From positions 157,376,811 through 157,440,810 of the forward strand of contig CM061068.1 in NCBI GenBank assembly GCA_030762895.1: a DNA stretch of 64,000 nt, written 5' to 3'. The DNA comes from Sophora flavescens (taxonomy: Eukaryota; Streptophyta; Magnoliopsida; Fabales; Fabaceae). A model generated the notes under the pieces. The model did no database searches, was not told the DNA's origin, and saw only the letters and a list, made by a program, of their open reading frames with translations. Shown here piece by piece: positions 35,101 to 42,900 of this stretch. The translations under genes were made by a program, and so were the position numbers. How positions within the stretch are numbered: the stretch's first letter is position 1; each line of letters opens with the position of its first letter.

Positions 35101-35893
35101 TAAAAAATATAACATATCATTTCTAAAAGTATAAACTTGCATCATAATTACCCAGGAATTTTATGTTGTGAGGGCAAAACTCGTTGCTTTTTATGGGACT
35201 CTGTTACTTTTAAGTAATTTATTTCAATAAAACACGTGTATAATTTATTTATAGAAGTTTTTGACATTCAAGTGGGGGCATTTGCTCCCACACTCATGAG
35301 AGTAGGTCCGTCCCTGGTAGGCATGTTAATGATTCAATGAGTTGCAGCCGTCTTATTATCCCACTTGTACTGGTATTCGATGCAAATGCTCTGGTGTTGG
35401 GCTTGCATACAGATCAAGAAGCATAGGAATTGTGATAGACACTGCCGTCTTCACAGATGTGTTCCTGTATGGCTTTACTGGTCTTCGCCCAGTTATCACT
35501 ATTGCATGATCTGCTCATTGCTATTGCATGATTGGTTTGCTTCTTCTGTCATTACATATTGGCTGATTCTATGGATTTTGACTTCCGTATTGACATTTCC
35601 AATTTTAGGACACTGCAATCTTCTTAGCATTTTCTTTACAGGACATTTCCAGTCTTCATAGGATTTTCTTGTTCGCTTTTGTCTTTTGAGTTTCATGCAT
35701 GCTTTCTTCACTCATTTCTTGTTATGACAGTTTTTGATGTGTTAATAGTCATGTCTCTGTAGTAAGCTATGGACTTAGCATGTACTCGTAATAGTAGGAT
35801 ATTCCGATATTCATTATAATATATGGACTGTAGGTGCTACGGTACAAGGTAGATTGTATACCTCCGGTCACAGAGCCAGTGCAGTCTGATTGA
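11180..35893 (+). CDS. GOLD-domain protein, 434 aa, 15 exons (host gene)
   Basis: Exons: 11180-11339, 11433-11560, 11763-11895, 12571-12727, 12801-12879, 13095-13135, 13243-13359, 30308-30388, 32627-32689, 32762-32813, 34393-34467, 34562-34609, 34831-34866, 34957-35031, 35834-35893. They total 1305 nt. Every junction is GT-AG, phases agree, and the frame stays open to TGA. The start is the first ATG, MASTEGLVPITRSF. Residues ~1-300 look helical and soluble (YDRYP, DENMWKNREYIEE, RQQRERSERNKQ, RYGPPLYSLTSM). Residues ~320-425 form a GOLD-like beta domain (KTYEVLL, SYIAWDFSLVQG, DIGFSLEFV, PYRRYESDQGNFC, AGSYKLIWDNTYS). In p24 and patellin-type proteins the GOLD domain serves membrane traffic or lipid binding. 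Here the exact role is unknown. I see no Sec14/CRAL-TRIO domain, signal peptide or C-terminal membrane helix. The gene spans 24.7 kb because of transposons in its introns. Confidence 0.9.
12059..12433 (-). pseudogene. Ty3/gypsy RNase H-integrase fragment in intron 3
   Basis: A 124-codon frame on the minus strand, inside intron 3 (11896-12570) of the GOLD gene. Residues 4-26 (GYDFDVVHKSG, KVADELSR) match the end of the gypsy RNase H domain. The following stretch resembles the linker before the integrase zinc domain. There are no LTRs and no rest of pol, so it is a small, old insertion or capture fragment. Confidence 0.75.
13570..13874 (+). mobile_element. TRIM (terminal-repeat retrotransposon in miniature)
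   Basis: Left LTR 13570-13645 (TGTTAGAGATATAATAAAG...) and right LTR 13802-13874 are only ~75 bp each. The primer site GGTATCAGAGCC is at 13647-13658. A purine-rich GTGTGACGGGAT precedes the right LTR. A perfect 5-bp TSD ACCTG flanks the element (13565-13569 and 13875-13879). It has no coding sequence and is 305 bp in all. Confidence 0.9.
14129..14448. mobile_element. Mutator-type MITE, 320 bp
   Basis: The ends GAGTAATGATATTATGGCACC and (reverse complement of the right end) GAGTAATGATATTATGACACC are near-perfect TIRs that extend to about 55 bp. A perfect 9-bp TSD TATTGAGAA is at 14120-14128 and 14449-14457. The internal part is also partly palindromic around GGTTAATC/GATTAATC motifs. Confidence 0.93.
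14571..14890 (-). pseudogene. Chromodomain end of the gypsy element
   Basis: Read on the minus strand across a frameshift, EVLIK...NLPDHDNTWED followed by HLIQTTFPDFHLDDKAQL is the chromodomain typical of plant chromovirus integrases. In chromoviruses this domain directs integration to marked chromatin. It lies just left of the copia insertion, in line with the pol remains at 26183-29640. Confidence 0.8.
14898..15099 (-). repeat. 3' LTR of copia A
   Basis: 202 bp, similar to 25986-26182. CTCCCCCTC immediately follows (polypurine tract on the minus strand). Confidence 0.9.
15503..17262 (-). mobile_element. Non-autonomous LTR retrotransposon (TRIM/LARD-like)
   Basis: LTRs 15503-15769 and 16996-17262 (267 bp each) are TGTTGAATT...TTCTAACA on the plus strand. 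A perfect 5-bp TSD TGAAT is at 15498-15502 and 17263-17267. On the minus strand the polypurine tract GAGGGGGAG abuts the LTR at 15769, and TGGTATACGAGAGG is the primer-site position at 16982-16995. The ~1.2-kb interior has no recognisable gag or pol. It does have 68-bp tandem units near 16282-16440 (AGTCACxAC...) and GTGCATCTGGGA-type repeats near 16110-16230. Confidence 0.9.
17767..21828 (+). mobile_element. Ty1/copia element B, 4.1 kb, nested in copia A
   Basis: LTRs lie at 17767-~17968 and 21620-21828 (TGTTGAATATAATT...CATATT). A perfect TSD GAGGG is at 17762-17766 and 21829-21833. GAGGGGGAG precedes the 3' LTR. Removing the element rejoins the RT frame of copia A (GDHTL-FIKHSQE). The 5' LTR runs straight into AGAGCC: the LTR tail and the first part of the primer site (expected CAACA-TGGTATC) are missing. 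Most of gag is absent. Confidence 0.93.
18267..21612 (+). pseudogene. Broken pol of copia B
   Basis: The frame from 18267 has the protease motif WILDSGASDHLAG near 18510. It continues to pre-integrase residues (HRRLGQPSLEKLKQ) near 18890-18930. The integrase core is badly shifted between 19030 and 19800. RT starts at 20060-20377 (WTLVSP, VGCRWVFTVKV, RLVAKGYTQ) and continues in another frame at 20490-21218 with the catalytic VVYVDDIVITGDD and FLGIEVAQS. RNase H occupies 21103-21612 (ARSSTEAEYRAMA, CDNQSALYLSSNP, ADMMTKSLRG). Only a short stub of gag remains. At least four frame breaks make this a pseudogene, although the RT and RNase H blocks are well preserved. Confidence 0.88.
23682..23807 (+). 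mobile_element. tRNA-derived SINE, 126 bp
   Basis: After a G-run it has an A-box-like TAGCTCAAGTGG and a B-box-like GGTTAAAACC about 45 bp later, and it ends in poly(A). The flanks TTGTATGATGA (23671-23681) and TTGTCTGATGA (23808-23818) form an 11-bp TSD with one mismatch. It is inserted in the pre-integrase region of copia A, in opposite orientation. It lacks the full cloverleaf needed to call it a tRNA gene. Confidence 0.85.
24126..24476. mobile_element. Tourist-type (PIF/Harbinger) MITE, 351 bp
   Basis: The left end GGCGTTGTTTGTGAGT and the reverse complement of the right end GGCTTTGTTTGTGAGT are matching TIRs. The TSD TTA is at 24123-24125 and 24477-24479. It interrupts the protease region of copia A. 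The interior is CT/GA-rich. Confidence 0.9.
25986..26182 (-). repeat. 5' LTR of copia A
   Basis: 197 bp, similar to 14898-15099. On the minus strand it is followed by TTATCAAGAGCC, a degenerate Met-tRNA primer site. Confidence 0.9.
26188..26553 (-). pseudogene. Second, unrelated gypsy integrase C-terminus
   Basis: On the minus strand, across frameshifts, this reads AQQWMKEQADKISQVEFQVGEG, then FKVLDRMGEEAYKLQLLDHS, then HPIFHMSQLKSA and KEWELQ. It is a gypsy integrase C-terminal region. It follows the end of another integrase C-terminus (26554-27195), so the domain occurs twice in a row with different sequence. This suggests recombination between two gypsy lineages. Confidence 0.65.
26554..29640 (-). 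pseudogene. Broken gypsy pol: protease end, RT, RNase H, integrase
   Basis: From high to low coordinate on the minus strand: protease tail (GDVDVMLGMEWLASLGE) near 29328-29560; RT 28522-29061 with SRFCVDYMALK and the catalytic FDDILVYSKS; RNase H 27944-28558 (ETDASNKGLGAVLLQDG, HTDQKSLKFLTEQ); integrase zinc region and core 27219-27775 (HSSAVGGHSGFFRT, DVSMNFIEGLPK, VVDRFTKYAHF); and integrase C-terminal region 26554-27195 (PRFYGPYQI, HPVFHVSLLKKAL). The order RT-RH-INT identifies Ty3/gypsy. A run of 14 C at 28911-28924 sits inside RT. Multiple stops and shifts mean no functional product. Confidence 0.88.
29700..30018 (-). repeat. Probable 5' LTR of the gypsy element
   Basis: Non-coding, CT-rich DNA immediately 5' of the truncated protease on the minus strand. 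It has a TATA-like TTTATAAGAAGG (reverse complement near 29848-29860). The outer end may be TGATAGGTTCCTGG (reverse complement ending at about 30018). No partner LTR was found for comparison. Confidence 0.4.
30463..30716. mobile_element. Tourist-like MITE in intron 8
   Basis: The left end GGGCCTGTTTCCTGTTTTCT pairs with the reverse complement of the right end (GGGCTTGTTTGCTAGTCTTC). The interior is a nearly self-complementary set of GAAAACAAGAAA/TTTCTTGTTTTC-type segments. TAA follows the right end, but no matching left TSD was seen. Confidence 0.6.
30873..31030 (-). mobile_element. Au-like SINE in intron 8
   Basis: The minus strand reads TTGGCACAACGATAAC (A-box region), CACCTTGTGACTTGGAGGTC, ACTCAAATCC (B box), then AGCCTGTTG and GACCCCACCAAGTGGGAG. 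This is the layout of plant Au SINEs, including the GGGAGCTxATGCAxTGGG-like tail. It has diverged, and its exact ends and TSD are unclear. Confidence 0.75.
31560..32560 (-). mobile_element. Copia remnant in intron 8
   Basis: Near 31690-31725 the minus strand encodes VDDIVIIG, the catalytic region of copia RT. The stretch 32380-32560 (GAATGATATTATTTCTGAAATAATTAAACAC...) resembles copia LTR/leader DNA. The intervening open frames (31757-32296) look like a 5' leader rather than a conserved domain. No complete LTR pair was found. Confidence 0.45.
33287..33310. repeat. (TA)n microsatellite in intron 10
   Basis: About twelve uninterrupted TA units. Confidence 0.9.
33856..34220 (-). mobile_element. 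TRIM with 120-bp LTRs in intron 10
   Basis: Near-identical 120-bp LTRs (33856-33975 and 34101-34220) start TGTTGAGAGTCCCACATCGA on the minus strand. The primer site TGGTATCAGAGCC abuts the 5' LTR (reverse complement of 34088-34100), and GAGGGGGTG is the polypurine tract. A perfect TSD GATGT is at 33851-33855 and 34221-34225. There is no coding sequence. The LTR carries a TTATAAGGC box. No 5S-like segment was seen, so it is not Cassandra. Confidence 0.93.
35044..35316. mobile_element. hAT-type MITE in intron 14, 273 bp
   Basis: The ends CAGGGACGGACC and GGTCCGTCCCTG form a 12-bp perfect TIR. A perfect 8-bp TSD GTAGGCAT is at 35036-35043 and 35317-35324. The interior contains a direct repeat (ACCCAGGAATTTTATGTTGT) at about 35053 and 35151. 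Confidence 0.93.
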
Positions 35894-36958
35894 CGCAAGA
35901 ATGCTGAAGAGAAAGGCTTTTGGATGAGCCCGGATAGCTGGTTGATTTGCTGGTGATTTTACTCGTGCAGAAAAACAATTTCTATTTTCTCATCTTAGGA
36001 TTGATACATAAGTTCAATTTATTTGTGTGGAGAGGGAAAAAACTGGGAACAAATTTGATATAATGTATGTAACTAGAAGGTAAGAAAATTGTTACACATT
36101 CAGTTATATCATGTGGCTGTCGGAAGCTATAGCTGTCTTGTAACGATCACTTAAGTAAACCCTTCAGCGAACCAAACTGTTGATACCTGGGATTGGTGAT
36201 TATGGTTTAAGTTACCACTGCATATTAATATGTTTTAGTTAATTTATTTAGCCATCATGTTTTATGTAAACGGTATGGCATTGTGACTAAAAATTCAGCA
36301 TGAATGAAAATTCACACATCCTTGTTTATCAATTATTAGAATATATGGAAAGGGGAAAAGAAAGATTATGCTGTCTTGAACATTGAAAGCACCACTGGGT
36401 AAGCTTACTAGCAAGAAACAACCATTTGGATCTTTTATTGTACATTATGTCTATATCAGTTGTGTTATTTCAACATAAAAAATCGATCAACAGTTGGCAT
36501 CAAACATACTTGATGGATATATCAAGACAGGTTTGTCATTAATCATTCATTGAGTTGTATTAATCAAAATTTTGTATATCATTAATCAAGTTATGGATTA
36601 ACATATTACCCCATAATATATATCAGTTAATTAAGTTCAACGTGTTATTAATCATGATTTTGATTATAGATATCATTTTCTGATGTCCAAATAACATTAT
36701 TGATGTCCATATTGGTCTCTATCAATTTTCCTCAATTTTAAAACTGGGAACATAATTTTTCGAAAAGTTGACTAGCAACATAAACTCCTTTCTTACAAAT
36801 TATTCTTAAGGTTAAAATTAAAATATAGAGTAACCAAAATAAAATATAGACTACAAAATTGTTTACATTTTTTGTTTCTAAACCAGTCAATCTTCAATGC
36901 TTAAAATTATATTTTACAAGATATATATTGTCTATTGTACAAACGAAACGCAGAGAGA
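35894..36958. other. Convergent intergenic region with both 3' UTRs
   Basis: The GOLD gene ends at 35893 (+) and the FolD gene ends at 36959 (-), so the two transcripts converge. AT-rich stretches could hold polyadenylation signals, but I assign none. No ORF or repeat with clear ends was recognised. Confidence 0.6.
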
Positions 36959-39900
36959 TCAAATAAAATTAAGCATGCGTTTTGCAGAATCTAGAGTGTT
37001 ATGTAGTAGCATAGCAACGGTCATTGGTCCAACCCCTCCAGGCACAGGAGTGATAACGGCTGCCACCTTTACAGCTTCTTCGAAGCATACATCACCTATG
37101 AGACGATAACCATCCTCACAGCTAAGATCCTGCCACATTTAATGTTTATACTTGGTCAATTGATATGCAGCAATCAAAATATGAAAGGCAGAGGCTATCT
37201 TAAAGTTCTAACTCACCTCCACTGGAGTTGTTCCAACATCGATCACAGTTGCACCAGGCTTTATCCAGTTGCCACGGACCAAATTTGGCACTCCAGCAGC
37301 TGAAACCACAATATCAGCTTCAGAAGTGATCTGTTCGGGATTTTCTGTCAATGCATGTACAAGAGTGACTGTGGCATGGTGTCTCTGCCAACATAAAAAT
37401 GATATTAGACCTTCGTGTAGAGGAAAATAAAGCAGAGAAGCCATGATTTCAGCAATTCCACCTAAAAATTTTTTTACCTGCAATAACAACGATGTTGGCA
37501 AACCAACAATATTACTTCTTCCAATCACGACGACATTCTTCCCCGTAATCTCCACTCCAGATCTGATCAATAACTCAATGCAGCCCTTTGGAGTACAGGG
37601 AGTAAAGAGTGGCTCCCTCCCTCTTATGGCAAGATTCCCTATATTAAGAGGATTAAAACCATCCACATCTTTTTCTAGACACACAGCACCCAAAACCTTT
37701 TCCTCGTCCAGATGCTGTCACAAACATTTTGCATTAAGTCAACCACACAAGATGAACAAATTCTAATTGTGTGCTTATCCTAAAGTTATTTGCTATAAAT
37801 GTAAATCTGACATGTAAACTAGTTATTCAGGAAAAAACTAATGTACGATAAAAGAACCAAATTTAGGTCCACATATATTATTTTATCAAAAACAGCAGAT
37901 TTTGTCTACATCAGATTTTAGGTTCCTGAAATAATAGGAACATGACTAGAACCCCAACATTAGAATGAAAAATATCAAAAGAAGACATAGCTCGACTACT
38001 AACAGTACTAGGAAAAGATAATCTAACATGTTTTTCAAATTGACACGACTCATATTTCAAGGTCTTCAAATGTGAAAGATGATGAACCATTTTTTTCAAT
38101 TTGTCCAAACTTGGATGACCCATACGACGATGAAGGTGATTCGTAGACTTTGAAACAGCACACAGTTATCAATCCCGGATAGCAACTGACCCCAAAAATG
38201 CTATAGCAGGATAGCACATAGTGGGACGGCCGCTATTTTAGGACAGTGGTGACAACTGAGAAGGAAAGAGGGAGATGAGGTAGAAGGACATGAGGAGTAG
38301 AGGCAAAGGGAAAATAGGAATGAACCAGAATAAAAAAGAAAAAATAACATGGGAGAGAGAAGAGAGTGGGAGGAAGAGACATTGAACCAGAAAAAAAAAA
38401 TAAATAAAACGTGAGGGAGAAAAGAGTGGGAGGAAGAGATAGTAAAAACATAAGGGTAAAATGGAAATTTTACTGAGTATAAGTGAGGAAAAACAAGACA
38501 TTTGCAAAGATAAAAAGAGAGGGAAAAATAGATAGTTGAATAGTTAGAGGGGTAAAATAGGAAGAAAAGATAAAAGACTAAACAGAAACCTAAAATGCCC
38601 TAGATCTAAGTGTGCCAGTCGCAAGAGTGGAAGAGCTAGCCGTGGGAGAGGAAGAGTCGCACGTCGAATAGCGACGGTGATGGTTGTGTGTGGTCGGAAG
38701 AGTCTCGTCGGAGGCCTATGTGGAAGGAATTTTGGTCCATGAAACAAGGAATTTCCGCCGTGATATTGATCGCTACTGTCGTGACAGGAAAACGCTCCGC
38801 CACACCACTCAAGTAGTGGTCACCGGTCGCTCTGCTCTGCCACGCCGCTATAGCGCGCCATCGATAACCATGACAACACATATGATGGATGAGGAGGGTT
38901 GAAGGTAGTTGAGCACATCATGATTGAGATCCAACTCTAATCGTCTGTCCTATACTCTGGTCCTATATAAGGAATCAGAATTAAAGGTTATGGCACATTT
39001 AGAGTATAAGTTAGCTTATTGAAGTTAAATTAAAGGGATATCCAAGTACAAACAAGATTGAATTTAAAGGTATGGATGGAAGCGGTGAAGCTTGACCAAC
39101 AACAACGGCCTATGCTTTTGACCCATCAATAAGACTAATACTATGAGTGTTTTAGGGAATAATAATTTAGAGAAAAGGGAAGGATTACCGACTAGGTCAT
39201 CAGAAGCAACACGGTAAAAAATCCAGGATCCAATATGCAAATTGAGAGAGATAAATGATAGAATTACCAGCGTGAGCAACTATGGCCGAAGAAGAAAAAG
39301 CATGTTGAGTAACTTTAAACTAAAGGTACTCCTTATACTTACTGGCAGAAAGTAGATAATCTTTCTTAGACTCGGTCTTGTACTCAACAGCAGGTCCCAG
39401 AGACTGAGCGATCTTCGCAGTTTTATTTGGGAATCCATGTAAGGAATATCGTCGATCTTGAGTGTGTTCCATCTTGCTTATCGTAAGAATAATGAAATTT
39501 CCTCTACCACGACAACCACCGCTAAGACCACAACTTTGGCCTCCTTGGTCGGTTGAGATAGAGACCAAAGCTGACGACTCAAATGTTGTTTGAGAATCAG
39601 CTCCAAATGATGCTGCCTAAGAACGAACTCGAAGCAAACAATCAATGAGCTCCTTCACTGTAGGAATATTAGGAATTGACATAGTAGGATGATGAAGATT
39701 CCCTTATCGTGACATGACTTTGGAATTGTTTGAAATAGCAATAATCAAATAGGTTCGTGTACTTGTAGAATGATATACTTAGGTTGTATCAGTTATGTAC
39801 CTAGATTCATGTAGCTAGGTTGTCTATGACTCTTGAATTCAAAGATATCCCTCTTTCTCAATCTCCTCTTATTTATAGGCGACATGCCTTATTTCTCCTA

Positions 39901-42900
39901 ATTATTTCCCTAACTAACCAACCAATCATATTAGGTTTACTTATCAATAAACTCAATGTCCTACTTGTGTATGTTAATGATATCATTATATCTGGTGATA
40001 ATTTAGTGCCCATTTTCTTAAACCTAACCAAGCTTTGAAAAGTTTTATGATAGCGCTCATTTTCTTGAATAAAAAAACAGTAGATACCCGTGTCTATATT
40101 GTAAAACGTCACAGATTTGGAAATTACTTGTGGTAGAGGAAGTTGCACAAGAATACCATGAATTGACGGATCCTTATTAAATTTCGTGACAGCATTACGA
40201 ACTTCTGCTTCTGCACAATCAGTGGGAAGTTCCGTCACCAAAGACTTGATTCCAACTTCCTCACAGGCCATTATCTTGTTGCGAACATAAGTTTGTGAAT
40301 CCCTTCTCTGACCCACCAAAATTACAGCTAATCCAGGAACTTTTCCAAGGCATTTCTTCATTCGTCTTACCTCACCAGCTATTTTTGACTTGATTCCCGT
40401 TGATATCAACTTTCCATCAAGCACCTTAGCAGTCTGCGGATTAACTGTCACAAACACCAACTTCAATGCAGGATCTTAAGAAATAAAATGCACAGGAGAA
40501 GCCCATTAAGTATGCATAAAAAAAGAATGATAAGTTTTAAAATTCTTTTGATAGGTATAGAAGCACAAGAGTCTGAATGAAAATGTGTGGTGCTACACAG
40601 ATAATGTCATATTCACAGCTCGATTGCAGTCAATCAAGGGAGTAACCAAGCAGCTAAGTAGGTGCTAATTACTAGCTAACTGACAACTTAATAGTCGGTC
40701 GCTAATCAACACAATTAAAGTTGGCCTACTTATTTACACGTGCCAAATAAATCTAACACCTCCTCAAGCAGGAGTATATATACCAAGATTGTTACAAATA
40801 GGAAAACATGAACCTTTTGTCCATAAGCTAACACTCCACCTTTTGCACCTTAGTGGCGCTTTTACATCATAACAGGGGCATTCCAGGCAATCGCCTTAAT
40901 TATAGACAGAGTAAGGAAATAGAAAAACTCAGGAGACAATCATTGCTTGAAACTATTGGATGCGTAAAACAGAAGATGAGAAGAGGCAAAACATCATTCA
41001 CCACTCCATGCCATACTTTTAAATTTTTGTTTATTCACTCCGGTATGTGTTTTAGCACTTTTGTATATTCACTTCTGTATGTGTTTCAGCACTTTTTGTA
41101 ATGATTGATAATTCAGAACTTTGATTTTACTTTGATTATGTTGCATCACCCACAAAAGAAAGTTCTCTGCTTTTTGTCTTCATATGTTGCACCACCAACA
41201 AAGCAAAATAAAAGTATTCAACCTGTTTTTTCTTTATCATCTTACATATTTAGGCAACTCTGGCGCCGTAATAACTATTTTTACATTGAATATATTATGC
41301 TTAGTGATGCTCTGTTTTTTGTTGCCAGTACAGAGTCCAGGAACATTCCCTCTGTTTTCTGCTACACAATTTTCTATTGCATGTACAAAACAAAGTAACA
41401 AGCACTCTGTTTCTAATGTATAATAGTTATATTTTGTTTATTGTTTTCTATTGCCTATCTTCAGTGAGGCAAGCACCTTTAAGCGCATCTTGCCACAAGG
41501 CACTAGAAGCCCCTAGCGCCTTTCACCTATGACAACCTTGGTAGGACTTGAAAGCAAAATTGATCGCCTCAAGGCTCATGTGCTGTAAGTGGAGGCATCA
41601 GTGCTAGAGGTGGAGGCTGCCGACGATGATAGACCTGGAACGAACGAGTAGGAGCAAGATTGTCTTGAACTTAGGGCATCATTGGTGGAGTACTCAGTTG
41701 AGACAGGAGGAAGAGGTAAAGTGTGTGAGATAGACTTAGGTGTGGAAGTAAGTCCAAAGAAAGGTACAGACTCAAAGGTCAATTCAGCTAACACAAGATA
41801 GCTGCACAGAGTAGGTGAATAACAACGATAACCCTTTTGGGATCAAGGGTAATCCAAAAAGCCACATTTGAAAGGCTGAGCAAACAATTTATCAAGACCA
41901 GAAGCAAGATTATGAACAAAACAAGTAGACCCAAAGATGCGAGGTGGTGAGGAATGTAGAGGCTGTTGTGGAAATAACACGGAATGAGGTACTTAGTTAT
42001 CAAGAACAAAGGAAGGCATCCGATTTATGAGATAACAAGCAATAGGAACAGCATCCCCCCAAAAGCGAAAAGGAACATTACCATGAGTTAGTAAAGTCCG
42101 AGTGGTTTCAACAAGATGAGGATTCTTATGTTCAACAACTCCATTTTGTTGAGGGGTATGAGCACGTGATGTCTGGCGAAGAATCTCATGTGAAGCCATA
42201 AAGGTTTGAAAAGGTTGAGATAAGTATTCACGAGCATTATCATTTCACTGAGTACAAATGGGAACACAAAACTGTGTTTTTATCTCATGGTAAATTTTCT
42301 GAAAAATGGAGAACAATTCTATTTTTCATAAAAAAATAACCAAGTACAATACAAATAGTCATCAATGAATGTAACAAAGTATTTGAACCCCAAAGTTGAC
42401 TCAGTACAACTAGTACCTCAGAATAGACCAAGTCAAAAGAAGACTTAGCTCGACTATGGGCCCGATTAAGGAATGAATTACGAGTATGTTTCCTAAGTTG
42501 ACAAGACTCACAAGACAGAATAAATAACTTGGTACCAACTTTTGTAACTTTGCAAGGCTAGGGTGACCTAGTTGAGCATGTACCAAAAGAGGGGAATCTA
42601 TGGCAGTACATATACGAGGGTGGTTGGGGAGATGGTAGAGGCCATTAGACTCACATCCGACGCCGATCATCCGACCCGAACTTCAGCCTTGCAGGAAAAG
42701 AGAATCTTTAGTTAAAGAGATGACGTAGTCAAGAGAGTGAGTTAAGCGACTAATAGAAAGCAAATTAATATCTGGAACATATAGTGCAGAATCGACTAAC
42801 AGAGGGAATGGGATGAGTAGTATATTCCCCTTTAGACTGTGTTTGGGAACCATTTGCTAAGGTATTGTATGTAAATAACCAAAGGTAGAAAGTGTAGAGA

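Noticed and set aside
35365..35661. 98-codon frame in intron 14 as an extra exon
   Set aside because: Exons 14 and 15 join in phase without it and it has no GOLD-like sequence.
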